From the NCBI GenBank assembly GCA_001898235.1, contig MKTN01000012.1:1-62002 (forward strand): 62,002 nt of DNA, in the 5' to 3' direction. This document shows positions 11,017 through 19,318 of the stretch, in pieces. The notes beneath the pieces were generated by a model. That model had not been told where the DNA came from. It made no database searches and worked only from the letters and a program-made list of their open reading frames with translations. The position numbers and the translations under genes were made by a program. Every line of letters starts with the position of its first letter. Positions within the stretch are counted from its first letter, which is position 1. Origin of the DNA: Gammaproteobacteria bacterium 39-13 (GTDB taxonomy: Bacteria; Pseudomonadota; Gammaproteobacteria; Berkiellales; Berkiellaceae).

Positions 11017-11046
11017 TTGACAGGATTTTGTAGATTTGCTTAAGCT
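11017..11046 (+). promoter_or_regulatory. Possible sigma-70 promoter of the hydroxybutyrate dehydrogenase gene
   Basis: A perfect TTGACA -35 box lies at 11017-11022. Only a weak -10 (TAAGCT) follows at 18-bp spacing, so the assignment is tentative. It would give a leader of about 65 bases. Confidence 0.3.
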
Positions 11047-11118
11047 TTTATCTCTGTAAACCGATGAGTTTTCAATATCTCTTGGCATTTACAGCCACTA
11101 AATAAATAAGGAGTAAAT

Positions 11119-11898
11119 ATGCGTTTACAAAATAAAGTAGCCATTATTACAGGGGCTGCCAGTGGGATTGGGAACGCTATTGCCAAAAAATATGCTGCTG
11201 AAGGAGCAAAAGTCGTGATTGCAGACCTGGATAGTGATCATGCAGAGCTTGCCGCAAAATCGCTTCGTGAAGAGGGACATGAAGCGATGAGTGTCGTGAT
11301 GGATGTCACTAATGAAGATCAAGTGAATAAAGGCGTTGAAAAAGTGGTTGCTGCCTATGATAAGGTGGATGTCCTCGTTAGTAACGCAGGGATCCAAGTG
11401 ATTTCTCCTGTGGAAAGCTTACCCTTGGCTGATTGGAAAAGGATGTTGGCTATTCATCTTGATGGAGCCTTTTTGACTACGCGTGCCTGCTTGAAATATA
11501 TGTATAAGCAAAATAGTGGCAGTATCATTTATATGGGCTCAGTACATTCTAAAGAGGCTTCTTTATTAAAGGCGCCTTATGTGACTGCAAAACATGGTCT
11601 TATAGGATTATGTAAGGTGGTGGCAAAAGAAGGTATCAAACACAATGTTCGCGCGAATGTGATTTGTCCAGGATTTGTTCGCACGCCGCTTGTTGATAAA
11701 CAAATTCCAGAACAAGCAAAAGATTTAGGGATAAGCGAAGATGATGTAGTGAAAAAGATAATGCTCAAAGACACTATTGATGGCGAATTTACAACAGCTG
11801 AAGATGTGGCTGAAATTGCATTATTGTTTGCATCATTTGATTCTAATGCACTGACCGGACAGTCGCTTCTAGTTAGTCATGGCTGGTTTATGCAATAA
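11119..11898 (+). CDS. bdhA: D-3-hydroxybutyrate dehydrogenase (SDR family)
   Basis: This 259-residue NAD-dependent short-chain dehydrogenase interconverts 3-hydroxybutyrate and acetoacetate, a step in use of polyhydroxybutyrate stores. The cofactor motif TGAASGIG is at 11-18, the NAG motif at 89-91, and the catalytic set is Ser141, Tyr154, Lys158. The family-typical C-terminal stretch is present (VRTPLVDKQIPEQAK, LKDTIDGEFTT, ending SHGWFMQ), which separates it from general SDR reductases. The start is well fixed by AAGGAG seven bases before the ATG. It stands alone on the plus strand and converges with the histidine phosphatase gene only seven bases downstream. Length matches the family. 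Confidence 0.93.
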   Translation: MRLQNKVAIITGAASGIGNAIAKKYAAEGAKVVIADLDSDHAELAAKSLREEGHEAMSVVMDVTNEDQVNKGVEKVVAAYDKVDVLVSNAGIQVISPVESLPLADWKRMLAIHLDGAFLTTRACLKYMYKQNSGSIIYMGSVHSKEASLLKAPYVTAKHGLIGLCKVVAKEGIKHNVRANVICPGFVRTPLVDKQIPEQAKDLGISEDDVVKKIMLKDTIDGEFTTAEDVAEIALLFASFDSNALTGQSLLVSHGWFMQ

Positions 11899-11905
11899 AA
11901 AGTTA

Positions 11906-12715
11906 TCATGTCAAGATAAATGGTTCAGCGTGGGGCATCGCATAGTGTGTCCCATCATTTCTCTTACCATCAAATGCTAAGTAATCATCACATTCAATCT
12001 TTTGAGCTTTTCCCAATAGAATTAAGCAAGCAGCGCCAAACATTGAATGAGAAAATAAGATAACTCTTTTTCTTGTATAGAGATGATTTATTTCTTGGAG
12101 AGCTTGGTTTGCACGGACGATGACTTCACAGAAGTTTTCTCCCTCTTGATAGACATTATTTCCATTCACTCCAGACTTTTTTACTAGTGAATTTTGATCT
12201 TTATAAAATAAATGGCAGCTATCATCAGCAGGTATATCGCAGATGCGTCGGTTATCCCATGCTCCAAAAGACATCTCTCTTATTTTATTATTGACATGAA
12301 AGCGATCCCATAAATTATTACGCTGAATAAGTGGGATCCCGGTTTCCTTGGCCCTTGATAAAGGACTATGAAGAATAGCATCCGGTTCCCACCCTTGATG
12401 AAAAAAATTCTTTTCAATTTTTAAAGCTACTTCTTCGGCTTGCTGCTGGCCAAACGTAGTGAGTTGATTGATTTCTTCGTCAACATTACCTTGATAAATT
12501 CGATGCTCATGATTTTTAACGCCTATTGTAACCATTTTTTTATTAATAGTTGCATTATTTAAACTTTGCCCACAATTTCCATACGTCTCGCCATGACGGA
12601 CAAAAATTAAGCTACAACTTAACTTTAATGGCGTAAAGTGAGAGGCATATCGTAAATGACCAGTACCAGACTCAACTATAATACCTAGTTTTTCAAGATT
12701 ATTTTCTTGTAACAT
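11906..12715 (-). CDS. Histidine phosphatase family protein (phosphoglycerate-mutase-like)
   Basis: This 269-residue protein has the branch 1 histidine phosphatase signature. The RHGET motif supplies the phospho-accepting histidine, SPLSRAKET the second arginine, REMSFGAW the acid donor, and FSHSMFG the second catalytic histidine. Such enzymes remove phosphate from small metabolites or proteins. It is the last gene of a three-gene minus-strand operon, 27 bases after the ankyrin-TPR gene and downstream of a mannitol-phosphate-dehydrogenase-like gene. A mannitol-1-phosphatase role is therefore a reasonable inference; I recall that the mannitol-1-phosphatase of the parasite Eimeria belongs to this superfamily. 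Phosphoglycerate mutase or cobalamin-pathway phosphatase are alternatives. An AAGAAGG lies 13 bases before the ATG, which is rather far. Confidence 0.85.
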   Translation of the reverse strand: MLQENNLEKLGIIVESGTGHLRYASHFTPLKLSCSLIFVRHGETYGNCGQSLNNATINKKMVTIGVKNHEHRIYQGNVDEEINQLTTFGQQQAEEVALKIEKNFFHQGWEPDAILHSPLSRAKETGIPLIQRNNLWDRFHVNNKIREMSFGAWDNRRICDIPADDSCHLFYKDQNSLVKKSGVNGNNVYQEGENFCEVIVRANQALQEINHLYTRKRVILFSHSMFGAACLILLGKAQKIECDDYLAFDGKRNDGTHYAMPHAEPFILT

Positions 12716-12742
12716 TTGGATAAAGATGCCTTCTTAAATTTA

Positions 12743-13627
12743 TTAGATTAAAAGAGCAAAACGAGTAAAATAATTTTCATCAGTCGCATCATGAGGATAA
12801 CCAGATAGATTGCTGCGGTAATTAGCTAGATCTTGATGATCTATTAATAATTTTTCCTTTATTTTGGTATGGAGAATTACTGCCTTTTGGTAACATTCTA
12901 AAGCTTGTTCCCACTGAGCACTATTGCAATAAATTCTTCCTAAACTATTGTAAATATAGGCAAGTTCTCTCATGTCAGACGAGAGTTTTTTTTCAAGCAT
13001 TTCATATTTACTAATTGCTTTATTATATGCTTCCATGGTTAATTTTTCTAATTGGTTTCGTTTTAAATGATACCCTGCAATGTAATAGTAGCGCGCCATT
13101 CTTCTTATGTAATAATCATTATTTATATTCGAAGTGTCTTGAATAATCTCTTGAATTTTTTTTCTTGCTAAAACTTCTCTAATTTGAATTGATATTATAT
13201 TAGGTGAAAGCAATAAATAGAAAAAAGCAGTTAATCCATCGTGAGTGATTGTCAATTGTTCAACCTGATCTAAATCTAAATTCTTTTGCAGCAAGGTGTC
13301 AATATGTCCTTCGTTTGTTCCATCGCCGAATAAACAATAAATTTTATTTTCTTGTATAAAATCTATTAGGTTTATATAGTCGAATTTTCCCGGACAGAGG
13401 GAGGCCCATGTTAATAAATTACAATCACTAGAATTTGTCATATTGATATTACAATTTTTGTCGATAACGAGATGCTTCACTGCAGCAGTGTTCCCACAAA
13501 TGGCAGCATAAGAGGTGATTTGCAAATTACAAAATGCTAAAAAATTGTTCCCATAAAAATTAATTCTTTGAAAAAAAATCTCAATTTCCTGAGGATCGGT
13601 TTCGTAAGGGGGATTGGTAATTTTCAT
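12743..13627 (-). CDS. Ankyrin-like and TPR protein, middle gene of the mannitol-type operon
   Basis: I do not recognise this 294-residue protein as a named family. Residues about 35-95 look like one or two degenerate ankyrin repeats (TSYAAICGNTAAVKHLV, CNLLTWAS). Residues about 180-275 look like TPR helices (MEAYNKAISKYEMLEKK; LAYIYNSLGRIYCNSAQ followed by WEQALECYQKAV). No signal peptide or membrane segment is visible. Its start overlaps the end of the upstream dehydrogenase gene by 47 bases, which suggests translational coupling. Ankyrin plus TPR points to a protein-binding role, either scaffolding the two enzymes of the operon or acting on a host protein; both are inference. Confidence 0.75.
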   Translation of the reverse strand: MKITNPPYETDPQEIEIFFQRINFYGNNFLAFCNLQITSYAAICGNTAAVKHLVIDKNCNINMTNSSDCNLLTWASLCPGKFDYINLIDFIQENKIYCLFGDGTNEGHIDTLLQKNLDLDQVEQLTITHDGLTAFFYLLLSPNIISIQIREVLARKKIQEIIQDTSNINNDYYIRRMARYYYIAGYHLKRNQLEKLTMEAYNKAISKYEMLEKKLSSDMRELAYIYNSLGRIYCNSAQWEQALECYQKAVILHTKIKEKLLIDHQDLANYRSNLSGYPHDATDENYFTRFALLI

Positions 13628-15317
13628 TCGTTAACTTATCCAGAAGTTTAATTTGGTGCAAAATACCTTGGATTAAAAGATGATCTTGTTTCTTATCCAT
13701 GCCTGGATAATTTCCATTTCCATAAGCCCCGTGATAACACAACAGATCTGTATAATCTTGAGATTTATCAAAAATTTCTTTTAGTATTTTGCCTTCAGAA
13801 TTGGAGGGATCAATTGCTTTAACAGCATATAAAATACCTGATGCGATACCGCGCTTCAATCCAAGTAATGGCATTGTCATTTTGTGTTTTTGATAAAGTT
13901 CTATGATACCCATAATACATCCTCCACGAATCAATTTACGTAGAGGATCTCGGCCAACACGTATGATGGGATCATCTTTAATATTTCTGCAATGCTTGAA
14001 AAAGGTTGATTTTAGAAATTCTAATTGGCTGTTTTTTATTTCGGGATATTCTGCGCGTAAAATTGGAGCTATCTCATGCTTCATCATGCCTTGGATAAAA
14101 TGAAGAATCATCGGGTCACGGCTAGCTGCGGCAACAGTTTGATAACCCATTAACCCCCCAAGCCATGCCAAGATAGCATGAGGACCATTAATGAATTTAT
14201 TTTTGAGAAAAATATACTGATCTAAATTTTTTACTGCTTTTATGGCAGGAAATCTTGATACTTCTGGTACACCATCTGGCACATATAGAACAAAACTTAG
14301 CTCAGCATTAAATAGATTAATTTGCAAGCCAAATTGTTTCACTGCTTTTAATAATTTTTTAGGTGATGAAAAAATTTCATTAACTTGTTGGTTAATAGAT
14401 TTTTTAACATCGAATAGTTGCAATGGTTTGGCATGATTTGAGTGAAGATAGTTTTTTCTTAATTGGGATTTTAATTGTTGTAGCAATATTTCAGTATCTA
14501 TTTTATTAACAATTCTGTCTACCATCGACGGAAGAAAGTGAATAGATTTTAAAACTTTCTCACAATACTCAGGATTATTTGTTTGCTCTAGCATTGCGGT
14601 ATAAACAACGTGTCTAGTAAAATCTGCACAATCAGGTTTATTCATTAGAATAAAAATTTTTAATCCTGCTTGATCTGTTTCATATCGAGCGATAAGTCCT
14701 TGCGCTATTATATTCGCAGATTGCAATAATCCTTCTTCTGTTAAGCAAATGGCCATAATATTTGATTGGATATAGAGATCATGGATATTTTTATGATTTC
14801 TTGAATACACCATTGTGACATTGTTTACGCAAGTAGTTTGACTTTCCTTTGATGCATCATGTTGGATCCTGAACTGATGATTGCAGTTGATGAGAAGATT
14901 GATAAATTTATCACTTGATGTCGCAACAATGTTATATTCAAAAGGACTTTGAGAGATAATATCCGCCATCAGCCCCAATCCTATATACCCCCCTCCATGG
15001 ATCGCAAAAACACGTTTCTTATTCCTTGCAAGACGAGATTGGATTTTTTTATAAATTAAAGCAGCTTCGTTTGAGAGATGTTCTAGTGGGAATGAATTGA
15101 ATCGAATATTAGTTAATGTTGTATTCTCAATAGTTGCTTCATTTAAAATACTTAGAATTTCTTCGACTTTTTCATTTTTAATCTTTGGAAGCAGTAAAGT
15201 TTCGAGAAAACTTGTATTTTTTATTAGTGAAGCAATAGATGAGTAATCTAAAAATTCTTCCCTTGATAAATCTAGGCAAATCCCTTGTTTAAGATGGGCT
15301 TTTTCTAGTGCAAGCAT
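13581..15317 (-). CDS. Mannitol-1-phosphate dehydrogenase-like enzyme with N-terminal leucine-rich region
   Basis: Residues about 105-570 of this 578-residue protein match the polyol long-chain dehydrogenase family. They hold a Rossmann motif (HGGGYIGLGL, 107-116), FLPSMVDRIV (261-270), the catalytic pattern Lys372-x4-Asn377-x2-His380 inside FINGPHAILAWLGGLMGYQT, and RDPLRKL (456-462). This family reduces fructose-6-phosphate to mannitol-1-phosphate or oxidises it. Residues 1-100 are extra: they resemble leucine-rich repeats (LDLSREEF; TSFLETLLLPKI; NTTLTNIRF). I know of no such fusion. The start is firmly set by GGAGG eight bases upstream. It leads an operon with an ankyrin-TPR gene and a phosphatase and diverges from a MarR gene. 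Mannitol synthesis as a compatible solute or carbon store is an inference; another hexitol or hexuronate substrate is possible. Confidence 0.85.
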   Translation of the reverse strand: MLALEKAHLKQGICLDLSREEFLDYSSIASLIKNTSFLETLLLPKIKNEKVEEILSILNEATIENTTLTNIRFNSFPLEHLSNEAALIYKKIQSRLARNKKRVFAIHGGGYIGLGLMADIISQSPFEYNIVATSSDKFINLLINCNHQFRIQHDASKESQTTCVNNVTMVYSRNHKNIHDLYIQSNIMAICLTEEGLLQSANIIAQGLIARYETDQAGLKIFILMNKPDCADFTRHVVYTAMLEQTNNPEYCEKVLKSIHFLPSMVDRIVNKIDTEILLQQLKSQLRKNYLHSNHAKPLQLFDVKKSINQQVNEIFSSPKKLLKAVKQFGLQINLFNAELSFVLYVPDGVPEVSRFPAIKAVKNLDQYIFLKNKFINGPHAILAWLGGLMGYQTVAAASRDPMILHFIQGMMKHEIAPILRAEYPEIKNSQLEFLKSTFFKHCRNIKDDPIIRVGRDPLRKLIRGGCIMGIIELYQKHKMTMPLLGLKRGIASGILYAVKAIDPSNSEGKILKEIFDKSQDYTDLLCYHGAYGNGNYPGMDKKQDHLLIQGILHQIKLLDKLTNENYQSPLRNRSSGN

Positions 15318-15385
15318 GAATACCTCCGTTTGCTTTTTAGCTGACTAATTTTGCATGAGATGAGATAAGACAGTAAACACTATAA

Positions 15386-15394
15386 AATACGAAG
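15386..15394 (-). promoter_or_regulatory. TTCGTATT box in the dehydrogenase promoter, candidate MarR operator
   Basis: Read on the minus strand, CTTCGTATT is followed immediately by TTATAGT, whose TATAGT (15380-15385) is a plausible -10 box for the dehydrogenase operon about 65 bases before its start codon. The same 9-mer occurs in the opposite orientation at 15463-15471. A repressor bound here would block that promoter. Confidence 0.4.
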
Positions 15395-15460
15395 CGGTGC
15401 AAAATTAGCTGCCACAAAATCATAATTAATTTGTATAAGAATGATTTTTTCCATGTAGGA

Positions 15461-15492
15461 TACTTCGTATTCTAAGTAATTTTTTTCGTATT
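15461..15492 (+). promoter_or_regulatory. Inverted repeat and TTCGTATT pair upstream of marR, candidate operators
   Basis: TACTT-N8-AAGTA forms an 18-bp inverted repeat at 15461-15478 and contains TTCGTATT at 15464-15471. A second TTCGTATT lies at 15485-15492, exactly 21 bp (two helical turns) further on. MarR proteins bind short inverted repeats between divergent genes, so auto-regulation and control of the divergent operon is the natural reading. This is inference from position and repetition. Confidence 0.45.
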
Positions 15493-15515
15493 GTCAAAAA
15501 AGTCCTTATAAAACA

Positions 15516-15524
15516 TGATATTAT
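15516..15524 (+). promoter_or_regulatory. Extended -10 promoter element for the MarR gene
   Basis: TGATATTAT fits an extended -10 (TG, one base, TATTAT) about 60 bases before the MarR start codon. No good -35 box sits at 17-bp spacing. The candidate operator at 15485-15492 lies just upstream. Confidence 0.35.
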
Positions 15525-15587
15525 GTTCTGGATTAATTTACACCACAAAGAATTTTGTTTCTAATATTATTTCGTAGAGAAAGTTTT

Positions 15588-16064
15588 ATGCAAACACAAA
15601 ATATTTGTCATGATGTATTAGTAGAGCTGCGAAAGATAATGCGAGCGATTGATTTGCATTCCAAAAAATTAATGCAATCTTTTGGGTTAACAGGACCCCA
15701 AATGATTATTTTAAAAGAAATTATTAAAGCAGAGCGAATGCCAATTAGTTTATTGGCCAAAAATGCAAGTTTAAGCCATGCAACAGTTACCTCTATTTTA
15801 GATAGATTGGCTAAAAAGGAATATGTCGTTAGGGTTCGGGATGTTGAAGACAAAAGAAAAATTTATGTTCAAGCAAGTGAGCAAGCAAAAGAGTTAATCA
15901 GTCGAGCGCCGGCGTTATTGCAAGAAAATTTTATTGAAGAATTTATAAAGCTCGAAGATTGGGAGCAATCATTACTACTTTCAAGTCTACAAAGAATAGC
16001 AAGTATGATGAATGCAAAAAAGATTGATGCTTCTCCAATTTTGATAAATCATGATATTGAATGA
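15588..16064 (+). CDS. MarR-family transcriptional regulator
   Basis: This 158-residue winged-helix DNA-binding protein has the MarR layout: a dimer helix, then a helix-turn-helix (LTGPQMIILKEI; ISLLAKNASLSHATVTSIL), then the wing (VVRVRDVEDKRKIYVQ) and a C-terminal dimer helix. The open frame extends upstream to a TTG, but the ATG at 15588 starts the conserved part and is the better start. It is divergent from the dehydrogenase/ankyrin-TPR/phosphatase operon and separated from it by 270 bases holding repeated TTCGTATT boxes, so that operon is its likely target. MarR relatives commonly control osmolyte or efflux genes. The ligand is unknown. Confidence 0.9.
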   Translation: MQTQNICHDVLVELRKIMRAIDLHSKKLMQSFGLTGPQMIILKEIIKAERMPISLLAKNASLSHATVTSILDRLAKKEYVVRVRDVEDKRKIYVQASEQAKELISRAPALLQENFIEEFIKLEDWEQSLLLSSLQRIASMMNAKKIDASPILINHDIE

Positions 16065-16103
16065 TGGCAGCTTACTTAAAAAGTGATATAGGTTATTTCT
16101 ACG

Positions 16104-16385
16104 TTAAGTTTCTTCAGGTGTGCGAGCATTAATTTTTAAGGCGTGGATTTCGTGCGGTATTAAATCTTTTAATAAATGATAAATCATTTGATGTCGCTTA
16201 ATTAAAGATAACCCTGTAAATTGAGAAGAAACAATAATTACTGCAAAATGACTTGCCCCTCCTTGTGCGCCAGGATGCCCTACATGCGCGGCGCTTTCAT
16301 CAATGACCTCCAGTGTCACCGGTGAAAGTACCGCTAAACGATTAATGATTAAATCTTTACGTGCAAGAGGACTTAGATTTTTCAA
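16104..16385 (-). CDS. bolA: BolA-family protein
   Basis: This 93-residue BolA/YrbA-type protein has the class II KH-like fold. It shows the typical ESAAHVGHPGAQ segment, FAVIIVSSQFTGLSLIKRHQMIY and the C-terminal IHALKINARTPEE. BolA proteins bind monothiol glutaredoxin through an Fe-S cluster and affect morphology and iron homeostasis. Its first codon overlaps the yciB stop codon (ATGA), so the two are co-transcribed. It converges with the MarR gene. The His within the GHPGA loop is the family's likely cluster ligand region. Confidence 0.9.
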   Translation of the reverse strand: MKNLSPLARKDLIINRLAVLSPVTLEVIDESAAHVGHPGAQGGASHFAVIIVSSQFTGLSLIKRHQMIYHLLKDLIPHEIHALKINARTPEET

Positions 16386-16933
16386 GGGGTATTCTTCTCT
16401 TGGTTACCTTCTGGGAGATAGCGTGAGACCAAAACACCTTGAACAACGACAAATATAACAGTCAGGCCAAGTGTGCCGAATAATTTAAAATTCACCCAGG
16501 TATCCGTATCAAAAGAGTAGACGATAACCAGGTTTAGCACGCCCATAAAAAAGAAAAAGCTGAACCAGCTGATATTTAATTTTGTCCATGCTTTAGGAGG
16601 AAGTGATAAGGATTTATCTAACATTTTTTGTACAAGTGTTTTTTCACTGAGCAGTTGGCTTCCTAAGAAGATACACCCCAATACCCAATAAACAACAGTT
16701 GGTTTCCATTTGATAAATAGTTCATTTCGAAACAATAATGTGGCGCCACCAAGAATGACGACCATCGCTAATGTAACCAGTTGCATCATATCTGGGCGTT
16801 GACCACGGAATAAGCTGGTGCCAATTTGGACAATAGCTGCAACCATTGCTGTCGCTGTTGCAACATAAATGTTATAAAACTTGTAAGCGATAAAAAAAAC
16901 AATGATAGGCAACAGGTCGTAAAATAATCTCAT
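16382..16933 (-). CDS. yciB: Inner-membrane septation protein YciB (IspA/IspZ family)
   Basis: This 183-residue membrane protein begins MRLFYDLLPIIVFFIAYKF, the family hallmark, and has about five hydrophobic spans (near 5-25, 25-40, 53-70, 80-95 and 120-170). The motif WVNFKLFG near the fourth-fifth span is also typical. YciB interacts with cell-elongation and division proteins in the inner membrane. It overlaps bolA by four bases (ATGA). Length matches the family. Confidence 0.92.
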   Translation of the reverse strand: MRLFYDLLPIIVFFIAYKFYNIYVATATAMVAAIVQIGTSLFRGQRPDMMQLVTLAMVVILGGATLLFRNELFIKWKPTVVYWVLGCIFLGSQLLSEKTLVQKMLDKSLSLPPKAWTKLNISWFSFFFFMGVLNLVIVYSFDTDTWVNFKLFGTLGLTVIFVVVQGVLVSRYLPEGNQEKNTP

Positions 16934-17008
16934 GCATTCCTCTGTTGTCGAAGTTCCCCTTTTAAGCCTAGGCTAAAGAAGAGCATCCATGAAAAGTTTG
17001 AGCACTAT

Positions 17009-17638
17009 ATGACCAGATATTTTACCATGCATTGTGATAACCCGCAGCCCCGCCTGATTAAACAAGCAGCGGAGGCTATCCAATCTGGAGAATTAGTGGC
17101 TTATCTTACTGATTCTGGGTATGCATTTGGGTGTGCCCTCACCAGTCGGGATGCTTTAGAAAAGCTGCGCCGTTTGAGAGGGTTAGACGAGAGGCATCCT
17201 CTTACCTTACTTTGCCACTCTATTTCAGAAGCTGCCCAATATTGTCAGATAAGCAATGAAGTTTTTGCTATTTTAAAACGCTATACCCCTGGTCCTTATA
17301 CTTTTATTTTGCCTGCCACAAAGAAAGTGCCTCGATTGGTTCAAGGAATAAAGCGTAAAGTCGTTGGGATCCGTATTCCACAACATCCTATTGCACTGGC
17401 ATTGGCTCAAGCGATTGGAAGTCCTATTTTAAGTAGTACTTTATGGCTTAAAGGTGAGTCAGATCCAATTCACTATCCTGGTGAAATAGCTCAAAAAACG
17501 AAGGGAGAGGTAGATCTTATTATTGATGGGGGAAGCTACCAAGGAATGCCTAGCACTGTTGTAGATTTGGTGGAAAGTACACCTAAAGTGATCCGTAAAG
17601 GGATAGGGGATCCGGCTCCATTTGAAGGGGCAGATTAA
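17009..17638 (+). CDS. yciO: YciO protein of the Sua5/YciO/YrdC family
   Basis: This 209-residue protein has the YrdC-type dsRNA-binding/ATP fold: AAEAIQSGELVAYLTDSGYAF, KLRRLRGLDERHPLTLLC, YTPGPYTFILPATKKVP, VVGIRIPQHPIA and PSTVVDL. Relatives make threonylcarbamoyl-AMP for the tRNA t6A modification. YciO is the paralogue whose role is less clear, and the early residues TDSGYAFG (rather than TETVYGLG) place it there. Met7 (MHCDN) is an alternative start, since no strong ribosome site precedes either. It lies ahead of the trpS-scp block, as in other gammaproteobacteria. Confidence 0.9.
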   Translation: MTRYFTMHCDNPQPRLIKQAAEAIQSGELVAYLTDSGYAFGCALTSRDALEKLRRLRGLDERHPLTLLCHSISEAAQYCQISNEVFAILKRYTPGPYTFILPATKKVPRLVQGIKRKVVGIRIPQHPIALALAQAIGSPILSSTLWLKGESDPIHYPGEIAQKTKGEVDLIIDGGSYQGMPSTVVDLVESTPKVIRKGIGDPAPFEGAD

Positions 17639-17670
17639 ATCATAGCAAGAATAAGCAGTGTATTTACGTC

Positions 17671-17895
17671 TTAAACCAGGTCTTCTTCAGCCTGTTGAGG
17701 CGCTGCACTTTCTTTTTTGCGTAGCAAGAAGTGGATATAGGTAAAAAACTTCTTGAAGCTAGGGAGTTTTACCCTTCCGAGTGCGTAAACCAAAAAACAA
17801 ATCACTACCAGTGTTAACACTGCGACAAATGCCTCATTTGTATCTGGTGGTGGGGCAGAAGAATTGGGCGGCGGTACCACAAACATCGTTGTCAC
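17671..17895 (-). CDS. Small single-pass membrane protein, unknown
   Basis: This 74-residue open frame starts at GTG. It has a short Pro-rich N-terminus (VVPPPNSSAPPPD), one clear membrane span at about 22-41 (AFVAVLTLVVICFLVYALG), a basic stretch (KLPSFKKFF) and an acidic end. The layout is coherent for a real small inner-membrane protein. The ribosome site (GAGA) is weak, and I recognise no family. It is convergent with yciO. Confidence 0.45.
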   Translation of the reverse strand: MTTMFVVPPPNSSAPPPDTNEAFVAVLTLVVICFLVYALGRVKLPSFKKFFTYIHFLLRKKESAAPQQAEEDLV

Positions 17896-18088
17896 TAAAA
17901 TCTCAATCCCTAATAGATAAAATACCGAAAAGTTGGCATACTACCTTTTCTGTAAGATTTAGTCAAAACAAATAATTACAAGCCAATTTTATAACTAATT
18001 TTTTTGTGAGAAATGTCTCCTAGCACATGGTTGCTCTATGGCATACAATCCGAGCAAAGTGGTTTTATTTAAAAAGTAAGGTAGAAAA

Positions 18089-19318
18089 GTGAGTGTAACT
18101 GGCTCTGGAAGTGAAAATCAGCGTGTAGTCTCTGGGATGCGTCCGACAGGCCCATTGCATTTGGGGCATTATCACGGTGTGCTTAAAAATTGGATCCAGC
18201 TTCAGTACCAATATGAATGCTTCTTCTTCGTTGCAGATTGGCATGCATTGACCACTCATTATGAGGACCCTATCGATATTGAAGAAAATGTATGGGAAAC
18301 CTTTATTGATTGGTTAGCATGTGGAATTAACCCGGGTTCTTGTAAATTATTTATTCAGTCACGCGTTCCAGAGCATGCAGAATTGCACTTATTGCTGTCT
18401 ATGTTAACGCCATTAGGCTGGCTTGAGCGCGTTCCCACTTACAAAGATCAACAAGAAAAATTAAGAGAGAAAGATCTGGCGACCTATGGTTTCTTAGGTT
18501 ATCCCTTATTACAAAGTGCAGATATTTTAGCCTATAAAGCTGGATTTGTTCCTGTAGGTGAAGATCAAGTTTCCCATCTTGAATTAACGCGTGAAGTGGC
18601 AAGGCGTTTTAATCATTTATATGGAAAAGAAAAGGGATTTGAAGAAAAATCTCTTGCAGCTGCAGCAAAAATGGGAAAGAAAAATGCCGCTATTTATCTT
18701 GAATGCGCTAAGCAATACCGTGAAACGGGTAATGTGGAAGCATTAGAAAGAGGGAAAGCATTAGTGTCATCTCAAGGGAATGTTTCCCTGGGAGACAGAG
18801 AGCGACTTTATGGATACTTAGAGGGAACAGGTAAAATCATTTTGCCGGAACCTTATCCCTTATTATCACAGCATCCAAAGTTGCCTGGTTTAGATGGTCA
18901 GAAGATGTCTAAATCTTATGGAAATACCATCGCCATTAGAGAAGCGCCAGAAAATATAGAGAAAAAAATACGAGTGATGCCAACTGATCCCGCACGGGTT
19001 CGCCGTACTGATCCAGGCGATCCAGAAAAATGTCCAGTGTGGTCATTACACAAAGTGTATTCTTCTGAAGAAACTAAAAATTGGGTAATGCAAGGTTGTA
19101 CTACGGCAGGTATTGGTTGTTTAGAATGTAAAAAAGCAGTGAGTGATGCCATTGTTGAACATTTGCGACCGATTCAAGAACGCGCCATGGAATATAAAAA
19201 TAACATGCCTTTAGTAAAAGAAATTGTGCGTGAGGGTTGCGAGGCCGCCAGAGATCTTGCCGAAGAAACGTTAGAAGAGGTTCGGGAAGTCATGGGGTTA
19301 GTTCACCGTGAGCGATAA
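18089..19318 (+). CDS. trpS: Tryptophan--tRNA ligase
   Basis: This 409-residue class I aminoacyl-tRNA synthetase charges tRNA-Trp. The HIGH-type motif is PLHLGHYHG (22-30) after GMRPTG, and the KMSKS loop is GQKMSKS (about 271-276). VPVGEDQVSHLELTREVA supplies the tryptophan/ATP pocket. It has an insertion of about 60 residues (around 190-250, AAAKMGKKNAAIYLECAKQY onward) compared with the 330-residue E. coli type, so it belongs to the long TrpRS subgroup. It starts at GTG with TAAGG upstream. Its last codons overlap the scpA start by 11 bases, so it leads the trpS-scpA-scpB-rluB operon. Confidence 0.96.
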   Translation: MSVTGSGSENQRVVSGMRPTGPLHLGHYHGVLKNWIQLQYQYECFFFVADWHALTTHYEDPIDIEENVWETFIDWLACGINPGSCKLFIQSRVPEHAELHLLLSMLTPLGWLERVPTYKDQQEKLREKDLATYGFLGYPLLQSADILAYKAGFVPVGEDQVSHLELTREVARRFNHLYGKEKGFEEKSLAAAAKMGKKNAAIYLECAKQYRETGNVEALERGKALVSSQGNVSLGDRERLYGYLEGTGKIILPEPYPLLSQHPKLPGLDGQKMSKSYGNTIAIREAPENIEKKIRVMPTDPARVRRTDPGDPEKCPVWSLHKVYSSEETKNWVMQGCTTAGIGCLECKKAVSDAIVEHLRPIQERAMEYKNNMPLVKEIVREGCEAARDLAEETLEEVREVMGLVHRER

